Source of the DNA: a virus
Virus record (IMG/VR): IMGVR_UViG_3300025133_000318
Span: 1 to 37,096 of that record
Reading direction: 5' to 3' (one strand)
DNA: 37,096 nucleotides
Both the position numbers and the translations under genes were made by a program. This document shows positions 16,383 through 24,962 of this stretch, piece by piece. Numbering within the stretch: position 1 is the first letter of the stretch; the number at the start of each line of letters is the position of its first letter. Below the pieces are notes generated by a model that saw only the letters and a list, made by a program, of their open reading frames with translations, had not been told where the DNA came from and made no database searches.

Positions 16383-19300
16383 ATGGATGAAGATGATGAT
16401 ATTTTGAGAGCTACCTCCCCCTTTCCTCGATCACCAATGGAAGAGACCTTAGATAACATACCTGAGAATAGTTTGACTATATTCGATGATCCTACCTATA
16501 CCCCCTTTCCTCTATCACCAATGGAAGAGACCTTAAATAACATACCTGAGCATACTAAGAATATGTTCGATGATCCCAACTATGATGAAAGGGTCAATTA
16601 TTTATCTGCCATCATACCGAGAGATGTAGATAAGGCGAGGGAGATGGATGCTTGGGGTACAGAGAAGGCGGCTTTTTGGACTGGTATTCAACATACTGCA
16701 CCTTTTAATTTAGGAAGAATAATAGAGTCTTGGGTTGGTGGCTCAATACCTTCCCGTATTACTTTTGGCGATCTTCCGTGGACTGATGAAGTGGAAGAGG
16801 GTATGAATTTAAGTTATACCCATGATTGGTTAGGCATCTCAGAGTCTGAATGGGATAAGCTATCTATAGGAGAGCGTTCTAAACTTATTAATGAGACTGT
16901 AACAGAAAGAATAAAAGCTAAATATAAACCAGATGAGCTTTCTGGCATATATACAGCAATAAAGACAGCCTCCATGTTTTTAGACCCTACTTTTTTTATG
17001 CCTATCGCTGGTCCAGCATCAAAAATAGGTGTTGTCAAGGCATCGGCAGCAGTAGCCGTTACTGATAGCGCATTATATGAATACTCTACGGAGGGTGAGA
17101 TAACTGTCCCTCAAACTACTTTAGCCCTCGCTCTAGGAGCTGGTGGGGGTAAACTAGCCAAGACATTACTTCAAAAAGCGAAGGTTAGAGAGGCAAGGCG
17201 GGATTTCAACTTTTTTACGACTGAAGTGATTGATAGATATAACCAATGGCAAGGAAATAAAAGTAGTATAGATGTCTGGATGGATATACGAAAAGATTTT
17301 AACCTTACAGATGAAGACTTTGATATAATAATGAAAACTGCGCGTACAGGTAAAATTCCTAAAGAGAGTTCATTACCTACATCATTACGGAGTTCTCCAA
17401 CACCGTATGACGTACACCCTGCCTATATGAGTACAGGAGAAGCCAATAAACTAGGTCGTCCTACTGGTAAAGGTACTGTTCGGGGGTTAGGTAATGTTAC
17501 CGCTACTGATCTGAAGAAAACTCCAAGGTTTGAAAAGATTGAGGATAGGACTCAGGGGGCATCAAAAGTACACGCTACCTTTATGGAAGCAAAAGCACCC
17601 CTTGAAATAGCAAGGAGAGAGCGGGATAGGATAAGTAGAATAGGCGGTGAAAAATTTTATGATAAGTATATAGAGCCTCTTTCAGCGGGGGTAGCCAGAT
17701 ACAACCCTACGTTGTTAAGAAGATTACAGGAATTAGAACTGAAGGAGTTGAAAGGTTCTCAAAGAGACTTAGAAGAAGTTACACCCTTTTTGAGACAGAT
17801 GCAACCCCATCAAGGGTTTAAGCGTGTTCTGAGTAAAGAGCATGTTAAGGAGGTGCACTATATGATGGCAGGAGCACCAGATAAACCGCGCCCAGGAGCA
17901 GCCATAGTAGAAATAGAAAAGTTTATTATGGCTAACGCCAAAAGCGTTGAGAGGGGGAAAGCTATGGTAAAAAATTATCGAAGCTACCGTCGCGTAATGA
18001 ATCGTACTTACCATATGAGGAATGCTGCTAGGCGAGGAGCACAACAGGAGGCTTTACCGCGTTTGCGAGCTTATACACCCATAAGAGTTAAAGATGTAGA
18101 GTATGTGCAAGACTTGCATAAATTAGACCAGTCGGAAAATAAAATATTTCAAGAGATGTTAGATAAAAGGGCGAATCTTTTAGACCTAAGCGTTGATGAC
18201 TTGACAGCTATGGATAGGGCAGATGTTTTAGACCGCCTCCTTGCCGGAAAAGATAATCCAGCAGCTGGCTCTGCTAAACATAGAGCATTTTTTAAGCGGA
18301 CTAGAGAAGATTTTGAGAAAGGCTATATGAATATTGTAGCATCTACTAATAAATATATAAAAGAGAGCCATCAAGAAATTCATAGACATAACTTATTTGG
18401 TAAATATCTTAATGAGGAGGACATGGGAGATACTATTCTTAAATTTACTGCTGGCAAGATGAGCACAAATCAATCTCAGATTCAAAATCTTTTAAAACAC
18501 AGATATATATGGGGTCCAAGATCAACACATTGGGCGCTCCAAGCCATAAAAAATACTGGTTATCTCACTTTATTAGCACACCCTGTTAATGCCGCAAGAC
18601 AGTTAGGTGATCTAGCTTTAGGAGCATATGAGAATGGTCTTATTAATACTGTAAATGGATTGTATGATTCTATACTGAGGAGGGGTTTAACTGCTAAAGA
18701 GATGGCTATGGTTACTAATAAGGCACATGAGTTAACAGAGTCTACTTTTGGTCGAAAAACATTAGATTGGGGTATGACATGGTCGGGTTTCTCCGAGGTA
18801 GATGCTTTAGGTAAAGGCGCACTAATGAATGGTACTATACGGAGAATTTCTAAAGATGTAAAAAGTATAAAAGGTGTGGAGGCTATTAGAACTAAGTGGG
18901 GAGCTGCCTTTGGGGATGATACTTCAAAATTGATAGATGATTTTCGGAAGTTTAATAAGGGTGGAAAATTTTATAACAAGTATACTGGGGAAATGGATGA
19001 GTTCTCTCCATTAATGAAGGAGCTTGCCTTTGCACAGGTGAGTAAATTCCAACCTATTAGTATGTTAGAGATGCCTAAGATGTGGTTAAAGGCTCCTAAT
19101 GGTCGTTTCCTGTACATGTTACAATCTTTCACATTGAAGCATGTTAATATTTGGCGGAAAGATGTTATGAAAGAGCTTTTCACTAAACGTGGCAACAAAA
19201 TAAAGGGTGCTCAAGCTGCTCTTAGATTGGCATCATTTTTCACACTGGGTAATATAGGTGTTGATAAAATTAATGATTTAATGTTAGGTAAAGACAGGGA

Positions 19301-19739
19301 TTTAGAACAGTTATTTATACTTAACCTATATAGGAATATTGGTTTGATCAATAAGTATGATATGGATAGGTTTGGGAGTGGTGGTTATGGTATTGGAGGT
19401 GGTGGTTTTGTGGGGAATGTGATGACTACTTTTGGACCACCTTTAGATCCATTAATAGATGGGGTAGGGACTGCGATGGGGATTGCTGTGAATATGGGAG
19501 CTGGTCGCCACTGGTCGGAGAACCAGAAGTGGGATCAGTTTTCAAACATTGTTCCTATTATTGGTAAAATAGTAGGTGCGTGGGGTTATAAGGCGGGGTT
19601 ACCAGCCACAAAAGAACATGCTTTACCAACGAAACAGCAATATGACAAGGCTCATAGCTATCTTCCAAAAGTTCTTCATGGTATAGGTGAAGATATTCAT
19701 GATGTATTGGATAACCAATGGAATAACCTAAGTCGATAG
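16383..19739 (+). CDS. Large internal virion / ejection protein
   Basis: With 1118 residues this is the largest protein of the genome and the third of the ejection block, the position held by T7 gp16-like proteins that form the transperiplasmic DNA conduit. The N-terminus contains two 28-residue repeats (PFPRSPMEETLDNIPE and PFPLSPMEETLNNIPE). Hydrophobic segments occur near residues 195-250 and 725-760. A C-terminal region with several Gly-rich turns lies near 1000. I see no clear lytic transglycosylase motif. It has its own ribosome site AGAGGA. Confidence 0.72.
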   Translation: MDEDDDILRATSPFPRSPMEETLDNIPENSLTIFDDPTYTPFPLSPMEETLNNIPEHTKNMFDDPNYDERVNYLSAIIPRDVDKAREMDAWGTEKAAFWTGIQHTAPFNLGRIIESWVGGSIPSRITFGDLPWTDEVEEGMNLSYTHDWLGISESEWDKLSIGERSKLINETVTERIKAKYKPDELSGIYTAIKTASMFLDPTFFMPIAGPASKIGVVKASAAVAVTDSALYEYSTEGEITVPQTTLALALGAGGGKLAKTLLQKAKVREARRDFNFFTTEVIDRYNQWQGNKSSIDVWMDIRKDFNLTDEDFDIIMKTARTGKIPKESSLPTSLRSSPTPYDVHPAYMSTGEANKLGRPTGKGTVRGLGNVTATDLKKTPRFEKIEDRTQGASKVHATFMEAKAPLEIARRERDRISRIGGEKFYDKYIEPLSAGVARYNPTLLRRLQELELKELKGSQRDLEEVTPFLRQMQPHQGFKRVLSKEHVKEVHYMMAGAPDKPRPGAAIVEIEKFIMANAKSVERGKAMVKNYRSYRRVMNRTYHMRNAARRGAQQEALPRLRAYTPIRVKDVEYVQDLHKLDQSENKIFQEMLDKRANLLDLSVDDLTAMDRADVLDRLLAGKDNPAAGSAKHRAFFKRTREDFEKGYMNIVASTNKYIKESHQEIHRHNLFGKYLNEEDMGDTILKFTAGKMSTNQSQIQNLLKHRYIWGPRSTHWALQAIKNTGYLTLLAHPVNAARQLGDLALGAYENGLINTVNGLYDSILRRGLTAKEMAMVTNKAHELTESTFGRKTLDWGMTWSGFSEVDALGKGALMNGTIRRISKDVKSIKGVEAIRTKWGAAFGDDTSKLIDDFRKFNKGGKFYNKYTGEMDEFSPLMKELAFAQVSKFQPISMLEMPKMWLKAPNGRFLYMLQSFTLKHVNIWRKDVMKELFTKRGNKIKGAQAALRLASFFTLGNIGVDKINDLMLGKDRDLEQLFILNLYRNIGLINKYDMDRFGSGGYGIGGGGFVGNVMTTFGPPLDPLIDGVGTAMGIAVNMGAGRHWSENQKWDQFSNIVPIIGKIVGAWGYKAGLPATKEHALPTKQQYDKAHSYLPKVLHGIGEDIHDVLDNQWNNLSR
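16417..16548 (+). repeat. 84-bp in-frame direct repeat at the start of the ejection protein
   Basis: CCCCCTTTCCTC starts at 16417 and again at 16501. The two units, 28 codons apart, both encode a TFPxSPMEET-like phrase ending NIPE. The DNA is almost identical over about 48 bases, so the duplication is fairly recent. Confidence 0.85.
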
Positions 19740-19770
19740 TAAAACCGGTAAATAAGTAGGAGAAAATAAG

Positions 19771-20868
19771 ATGGCATTAAGTAGAGAAGAAGAATTTACC
19801 ATAGAAGATTTAATGAAGAGTGCGGCGAATTTGCCATACAATGATTCTGGATTAGAATATTTGAATGCGCCTAGTGAAGTTATATTTAACCGTATGCTCA
19901 ATAGGGTATCTCCAACTGATCCTGATGGACCAATAAGCACTACGGCGTCTGGTGGAGCAAGGGGTAGCGGTGGTGGCGGTGGTGGTTGGGGAACCAGCAG
20001 TTGGACAGATATCTACAAACTGGGATTTCCTGAATATGGTAGCTATTTTCAACCATCTGATCCTGATGGACCAGATCCAAGAAGGGGTATGTTCCGTGTG
20101 ACTCCTGGGAGGGAGGGCGAGAGCGTCTATGGTGAAGAAAACTTTACCTTTGAAGATTTAATGAAGAGTGCGGCGAATTTGCCCTACTTGGATTCTGGAT
20201 TAGAAGATTTGAATGATGAAGAAAAAATGAATAAACTCCTAGCTGCCTTAGCAGCAGATGAAGTGCCGGAGATAAGAGATATATTTGCCCCACCTCCTGG
20301 GTATGATGTGGATGGTAGGCTACTTGCTGGTGATTCTCGTCAGCTGGATCATCGCATCTTTCAACCACCTCCCGCTCTTCCGCCGAATCATCCCAGCCTT
20401 CAAAGAAGTCCATCATCGGGTATGTTTACTCCTACAATCCCCTCCTCACCTTCTCCAAACCCTGAGAACTGGGATAACTGGGGGGGGCTGGGAGAGTTCA
20501 GCAACAAGTCTGACTCCCCCCCTGGTGAGGAGCCAGATAAAAAAGGTGGTGGTCCTACGCTCTGGGATGTCCTTGCCATGGGGTTGGGAGGTATACCAGC
20601 AGTTGCGTTACGCCGTCTCTTTTTCAATAAAAAGAACGGTATGTTTAAAGATATGTTTAAAAATACAGAGTTTAAACCATGGGCGCTTGATAAGTTTGAA
20701 GATAGAATGAACGAAGCACCTTTATTAGAGCGTTGGGCGATAGATATGAAGGAGCAAATAGGTTGGCAGTATATGACTCCTGATGAAAGAAAAGATTATA
20801 TTAAAAATAATAAACATGATAAAAATAATCATATTATTATGCACTATAATATGTATAGGAGAAGATGA
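19771..20868 (+). CDS. Repeat-containing virion-operon protein of unknown function
   Basis: This 365-residue protein lies between the large ejection protein and the endolysin. A motif FTxEDLMKSAANLPYxDSGL occurs twice, at residues about 9-30 and 125-146 (116 codons apart), and a second short motif DPDGP occurs twice in between. The middle is Pro/Gly/Ser-rich and probably flexible; the last 110 residues are helical and basic. The twin motif looks like a peptide that binds a repeated partner, such as a capsid, core or scaffold subunit. I do not recognise a family. Its stop overlaps the endolysin ATG. Confidence 0.55.
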   Translation: MALSREEEFTIEDLMKSAANLPYNDSGLEYLNAPSEVIFNRMLNRVSPTDPDGPISTTASGGARGSGGGGGGWGTSSWTDIYKLGFPEYGSYFQPSDPDGPDPRRGMFRVTPGREGESVYGEENFTFEDLMKSAANLPYLDSGLEDLNDEEKMNKLLAALAADEVPEIRDIFAPPPGYDVDGRLLAGDSRQLDHRIFQPPPALPPNHPSLQRSPSSGMFTPTIPSSPSPNPENWDNWGGLGEFSNKSDSPPGEEPDKKGGGPTLWDVLAMGLGGIPAVALRRLFFNKKNGMFKDMFKNTEFKPWALDKFEDRMNEAPLLERWAIDMKEQIGWQYMTPDERKDYIKNNKHDKNNHIIMHYNMYRRR

Positions 20869-21485
20869 AAATTATGGGGATGCTCTTAGGGATGCTCGCT
20901 AATCCAGACATTTCAAATGAGGGGGGTGGTTTATTTAAAATTGCTGAGTCTGAGCAACGAGCGCAACAAGAGCAACAAGCTCGCGCTCAAGTCTACTACA
21001 ATATGCTGTCCACCAACGAGGGGGTCAGGGATCAAATCTACTTTGACACCGAGGGCAATCCTACAATCGGGATTGGGTTCAACTTGAACGCCGCTCATAA
21101 CCAAAAGTTCCTGAAGGATAACAACATAGACAAGCAATCGTTAAGTGTAGTTGACAAAGAGGGCAACACAATACGCAAGGGGCGTAAACTTACTGAGAAC
21201 GAGAAACTGCTAATGTACAATCACAGCCTCAGACAAGCCTTCAAGGATGCTCGTTTGTATGATCCAAGGTTTGACAAACGCCCTGAGTCCGTTAAGATGG
21301 GTCTAGTCGATATGGCTTTTAACATGGGGCTAACGAAGTTGAAGGGATTCGTGGAAATGAGGAAGGGGCTGGATGCCAATGACTACGCCAAGGTAGCCAG
21401 TGAAGCCAAAAACAGCGATTGGTTCAAACAGGTTAAAAGCCGTGGTCCACGCACAGTTGGTCTGTTCAAGAAAGCTATTAAATAA
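20865..21485 (+). CDS. T4-lysozyme-like endolysin (GH24 muramidase)
   Basis: This enzyme hydrolyses the MurNAc-GlcNAc bond of peptidoglycan. The 206 residues contain the T4-lysozyme catalytic trio in order: Glu52 in NEGVRD, Asp61 in FDTEG and Thr67 in NPTIGIG, with the same 8- and 5-residue spacing as E11/D20/T26 of T4. Later come the conserved helices (VKMGLVDMAFNMG, and a C-terminal RGPRTVGLFK). About 45 extra N-terminal residues (Met-rich, then Gln-rich) precede the domain. There is no clear cleavable signal, though the first dozen residues are hydrophobic. It is the last rightward gene and is more GC-rich than its neighbours. Confidence 0.9.
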   Translation: MKIMGMLLGMLANPDISNEGGGLFKIAESEQRAQQEQQARAQVYYNMLSTNEGVRDQIYFDTEGNPTIGIGFNLNAAHNQKFLKDNNIDKQSLSVVDKEGNTIRKGRKLTENEKLLMYNHSLRQAFKDARLYDPRFDKRPESVKMGLVDMAFNMGLTKLKGFVEMRKGLDANDYAKVASEAKNSDWFKQVKSRGPRTVGLFKKAIK

Positions 21486-21514
21486 TTTATGTCGGTAACC
21501 TAGAACTATTACTC

Positions 21515-21817
21515 CTACTCCTCCTCCTCCACCCTCTCAAGCTCTACCACCTCTAATACAACCCCACTAGGGAAGACGGTAACATTACCTAACCCCTCCT
21601 TAGTATCTGATATGATGAGTTTATGCTCCTCATCTTTAACCAGATAACCAACAGTAGTAAATACTGGGGGTTCTACATCACCCGCCTCTGGATTCCATCC
21701 CGCATACGTCTCTACATCCTCCCACATTACCTCTACCAGTGTAGGTTCATCATCAAAAAAGTTAAGCTCCACAGCCTCCCCCTCCCCCGGTGATGTCACA
21801 GATATCAACCTCATCAA
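21515..21817 (-). CDS. Small acidic conserved phage protein
   Basis: This 100-residue, acidic, probably beta-rich protein (LVEVMWEDVETYAGW, TTVGYLVKDEEHKLIISDT, GNVTVFPSGVV) resembles a group of small unnamed phage proteins. Its start lies 56 bases inside the ribonucleotide reductase gene, so the two are translationally linked. It is the last leftward gene and converges with the endolysin across only 29 bases. A second in-frame ATG lies at 21814. Function unknown. Confidence 0.7.
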   Translation of the reverse strand: MMRLISVTSPGEGEAVELNFFDDEPTLVEVMWEDVETYAGWNPEAGDVEPPVFTTVGYLVKDEEHKLIISDTKEGLGNVTVFPSGVVLEVVELERVEEEE

Positions 21818-23423
21818 ATATTACCCCTTTATGTTTAATAGCATCCTCATAGGGTATGCTAGTTAGTGGTTGACCCCCTCTACTCCCATCGGGGTAGCAG
21901 GTAAACCCTCTTAATCGAGGTGCATACTTCGCTAATGTCTTAGCAAAGGGGAGTATTAACTCCTCATTATTCCCCTCCGTACCCCACTTAGGCAGGTTAA
22001 TCGTACTGCTTATAGCCTGATCAACATAGTCCTGTATGTCAGCCTGAAACTTTATCCGTCTCTCATAATCCCCGGCTAAATCTAATGCGCTCTCTATACG
22101 GTGTGGTTTCAACCCATACTCCTGTATCATATGCTCTGCAACAGCATCCACAACATACTCATATCTCCATCTAGTACCATCTGTTAGGTATCTCCTCTTG
22201 TATGCTACCCCAAATAGAGGTTCAATACCAGTAGTAGTGCAAGCAAGAATGCCAATGGAACCAGTTGGAGCGATAGCGCGAAAAGCAACAGGGTGGGATA
22301 TAAACAGGTGATCACAATGCTCCTTACCTGCTCTCTCACTCTCATCTCTGTACACCTTTAACCATTCGTGTAACTCCTCCGTAACATTATATCTTCCTCC
22401 TCGTTTAAGGAGCCATTCGTGGACTCCCATAAGACCCAAACCCAATCGCCTATTCCTTTCTCGCACCTCCGCCACTTTCCCATATGGCAACTCTGCTCGA
22501 ATAGTACCGCAGACAAGGAACTTCGTGGCAAGCGTAACCACATCTCTGAATTCATCCTTACTCTCAATATTTCCAAGATTCACACTCCCTAAATTACAAA
22601 CATCACTATCATCTTTACTGGTAACCTCTGTACAGGCGTTGCGTAATGTCTCATCCTCCTTCCCATTAAAATTAAATGAGAACCCTGGCTCACCTGTCTC
22701 TAATGCTTGAGTCACATTCTGTAAAAATGTCTCTGTTAACCTATCCTCCCCCTCCAACCACTCCGTATCATAATTAACAGAGATATTGGTCATATCAAGT
22801 GGGGCGGGGAAGTTAAAGTTATCCGCCTTTACATCTTTTAGTGTGTACTTATCTATTACATTCTTATTATGCCAATCTTTAACTGCCATGAAGGCTGGAA
22901 TATCATCATGTTTCCAGTTTAAACTGGCGTACAGTGCGGATCTCCTGCTCCCACCCTGCATAACATTCCTACCTATCTCATTCATAATCTGCATGAGTGG
23001 GATTGGACCTGATGCAATCCCTCCTGTCCTCTTTAAGCTCCTCCCTTCTGGTCTTAGCCGGGAGTAATCCACACCTATACCTCCACCTACCATTAGACAA
23101 TTCGTCCCTCTCTGAGCAAGAGAACCCCATTCCTCCCTACTATCATCCTCTGCTCTAAGCAGGAAGCAGTTGTTATAGAACTTTGCCTCCCTACCACCAT
23201 AATAAATATACCTCCCACCCGGTAGGAACTTCTGCTCCGTCATCATATTTACTAGCTCTGCTCTATCCTCATCGGACATCAATGCTCTCTGTGTACCCTC
23301 TCTTGTTCCGCAGACATCATCAATAATGGTCAAGCAACGTTGATGCCAATTCTCGTTTTGATGTAGGGCATACTTCTGTTTAAAGATATTCTCTGCGAAG
23401 CTATTTTTAAATTCCTTTTTCAT
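21762..23423 (-). CDS. nrdJ: Ribonucleotide reductase, class II (adenosylcobalamin-dependent)
   Basis: This enzyme reduces ribonucleotides to deoxyribonucleotides for phage DNA synthesis, using cobalamin to make the thiyl radical. The 553 residues carry the N-x-C-x-E active site (Asn262, Cys264, Glu266), the redox Cys pair Cys86 (NNCFL) and Cys276 (CNLGSVNLG), and a phosphate-binding PTGSIG loop. The C-terminal end holds Cys542 and Cys551 on a Gly-rich flexible tail for re-reduction. No small subunit gene is present, consistent with class II. It is compact compared with bacterial NrdJ but complete at both ends. It ends the replication operon and overlaps its neighbours on both sides. Confidence 0.93.
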   Translation of the reverse strand: MKKEFKNSFAENIFKQKYALHQNENWHQRCLTIIDDVCGTREGTQRALMSDEDRAELVNMMTEQKFLPGGRYIYYGGREAKFYNNCFLLRAEDDSREEWGSLAQRGTNCLMVGGGIGVDYSRLRPEGRSLKRTGGIASGPIPLMQIMNEIGRNVMQGGSRRSALYASLNWKHDDIPAFMAVKDWHNKNVIDKYTLKDVKADNFNFPAPLDMTNISVNYDTEWLEGEDRLTETFLQNVTQALETGEPGFSFNFNGKEDETLRNACTEVTSKDDSDVCNLGSVNLGNIESKDEFRDVVTLATKFLVCGTIRAELPYGKVAEVRERNRRLGLGLMGVHEWLLKRGGRYNVTEELHEWLKVYRDESERAGKEHCDHLFISHPVAFRAIAPTGSIGILACTTTGIEPLFGVAYKRRYLTDGTRWRYEYVVDAVAEHMIQEYGLKPHRIESALDLAGDYERRIKFQADIQDYVDQAISSTINLPKWGTEGNNEELILPFAKTLAKYAPRLRGFTCYPDGSRGGQPLTSIPYEDAIKHKGVIFDEVDICDITGGGGGCGA

Positions 23424-23586
23424 TCTTTTCCTCTTGGTAGTCTAGCCACGCATCCTCTGTATTGATTGGTGTTATTCTCCTCATCTGTTTCTTCCTGCTT
23501 ATCTCCTTCTTAGGTTTATAAACCCCATGGAAGAGTTGCTTTTCCAGATTACGCTTCTCCCATATGATTTTCGCCTGATATGTCAT
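23407..23586 (-). CDS. Small basic hypothetical protein
   Basis: The start is set at ATG 23586, preceded by GGAGG nine bases away, rather than the longer frame from 23631. The protein has 59 residues, is strongly basic at first (KIIWEKRNLEKQL, KPKKEISRKKQMRR) and then acidic. It overlaps the end of the upstream 66-residue gene by 38 bases and the reductase start by 17. Function unknown. Confidence 0.55.
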   Translation of the reverse strand: MTYQAKIIWEKRNLEKQLFHGVYKPKKEISRKKQMRRITPINTEDAWLDYQEEKNEKGI

Positions 23587-23749
23587 TATTATTATCCTCC
23601 GTCTCTTCAAATTTATCGTAGTTTTCTTCAACTTTATCTTTAAATCTCTCTAATATCTCCTCTGAGGTTATTTGCATCACCTCTACCAGTAGGTCTGGAT
23701 CATATCTCTCTCCCACTATCTCAATTAATTCTTCTATAGTTAAACTCAT
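23549..23749 (-). CDS. Small acidic helical phage protein
   Basis: This 66-residue protein begins MSLTIEELIEIVGERYDPDLLVEVMQITSEEILERF when read in pieces. This pattern of two short helices around a YDP turn is common in small phage proteins of the replication region. The acidic C-terminal half (EETEDNNND) is probably disordered. It overlaps rusA by four bases. Function unknown. Confidence 0.65.
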   Translation of the reverse strand: MSLTIEELIEIVGERYDPDLLVEVMQITSEEILERFKDKVEENYDKFEETEDNNNDISGENHMGEA

Positions 23750-24087
23750 TGTTTCTTTTTTCGTATTGCTTTAAGACTAAATGATACAGCCTCCTCGCCT
23801 TTAGGTACGATCTCCTTAATTGCAGTTAGGATGTATACTCTGTTATCATCAAAAGAATATTTCTTTTGTAGTATATCCAGAAAGGGTTTAATGAAGTTAT
23901 CAATATCTGCTCTTGGATTACTATAATGCACTATTAAATCTAGCTTTAAGTTCCCCCTCTTAGCTACTTTAATATTAGGTAGAGCCGCTAACAGCTCCTT
24001 CTCATATTTCCTATAGTCATAGGTTTTGGAGCGTGTACCCCGATAGGTTCTATTCGCACTTAGAGGTTTAACCTTAACCTTGTTCAA
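23746..24087 (-). CDS. rusA: RusA-type Holliday-junction resolvase
   Basis: This endonuclease resolves recombination junctions and branched replication DNA before packaging. It has 113 residues, the family's usual size. The signature DIDNFIKPFLD (residues 61-71) supplies Asp61, Asp63 and Lys67, and Asp80/Asp81 in SFDDNRV completes the Mg-binding site. An N-terminal loop carries basic residues (RTYRGTRS) as in RusA. It overlaps the upstream exonuclease gene by 14 bases, suggesting joint use in phage recombination. Confidence 0.92.
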   Translation of the reverse strand: MNKVKVKPLSANRTYRGTRSKTYDYRKYEKELLAALPNIKVAKRGNLKLDLIVHYSNPRADIDNFIKPFLDILQKKYSFDDNRVYILTAIKEIVPKGEEAVSFSLKAIRKKKQ

Positions 24088-24937
24088 AATGAAATACTTC
24101 CAGTACTTTAGGTTGATTATTAACTTCTGTTAGGTACACCCTCTTCCGACTATACTGGAATATTCTCAAGCCTCTACCATTATTAGCATCTTTCCAGCAA
24201 TCGAATTTATGATTACAATAAGAACAGCCTACATCCAACTCCTCATTACCTAGCTTATCTATCTTAGTCTCGTAGCATCTCTCTGGAGGCTCTTCCATAT
24301 CATATAAAGCCTGCGCCTCCATTAGAAGCTCATACGCATTTGGTTTATCTTTATCTTCTGGTTGATGAAAGCATATATTACCAGAGACTTTATCAACAGC
24401 GAGGAATCCACTACCCTCTGTACCTTCTGCTGTCTCATATGCAGTTAACTGGGGGATGTAACCAAAGGCATCATCATAATGAAGAGTACCATCTTTAAAC
24501 TTTTTAAAGCCGTAAGGACTAGCACTCTTTACATCTACTACTACATCATCTATCTTACAATCCATATGTCCTTTAACATCATCATCTAGTGTGACCTCCT
24601 TCTGTTGATCTGTAACCTTATGTCCAGACAGGGTTGCAAATAACAGCGCAAGCTCCTCAACCAGATGACCATACATGAATTTAAGTATTACGGAGCCAGG
24701 TAAAGCCTCACCTTTATGACCATGTATTCTGTACCATAGCTTTCTCTTGGGTTGACCTATATTACTGAAGCGAAGTTTAGTCTCATCTTGTAAGCCTCTA
24801 TTCAAGGCTTGCTTTATTACCTCACCACATTTCTTACCAAACTCATCTATTATTGCAGGGTTATATTCCACCTTCTCCCCCTTACCTATTTGATCAAGAT
24901 AAGATAATATATCTTTTGCTACTGTAGTTACTTCCAT
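24074..24937 (-). CDS. PD-(D/E)XK exonuclease, Cas4/RecB-like with probable Fe-S cluster
   Basis: The protein has 287 residues. The nuclease core is seen as GHMD (His124/Asp126), Asp135-Val-Lys137 in VVVDVKSAS, and Gln163...Tyr167 (motif QxxxY). Cys238, Cys241 and Cys247 form CxxC-x5-C near the C-terminus and, with Cys37 near the N-terminus, match the four-Cys pattern of the Fe-S nucleases of the Cas4/AddB group; Cys221 is an alternative ligand. In podoviruses such enzymes replace the T7 gp6 exonuclease in recombination, primer removal or host-DNA degradation. It lies between DNA polymerase and rusA. No CRISPR array is nearby, so an adaptation role is not suggested. Confidence 0.85.
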   Translation of the reverse strand: MEVTTVAKDILSYLDQIGKGEKVEYNPAIIDEFGKKCGEVIKQALNRGLQDETKLRFSNIGQPKRKLWYRIHGHKGEALPGSVILKFMYGHLVEELALLFATLSGHKVTDQQKEVTLDDDVKGHMDCKIDDVVVDVKSASPYGFKKFKDGTLHYDDAFGYIPQLTAYETAEGTEGSGFLAVDKVSGNICFHQPEDKDKPNAYELLMEAQALYDMEEPPERCYETKIDKLGNEELDVGCSYCNHKFDCWKDANNGRGLRIFQYSRKRVYLTEVNNQPKVLEVFHFEQG

Positions 24938-24962
24938 TACATTCTCCTTGTTGCTAGGTGTG

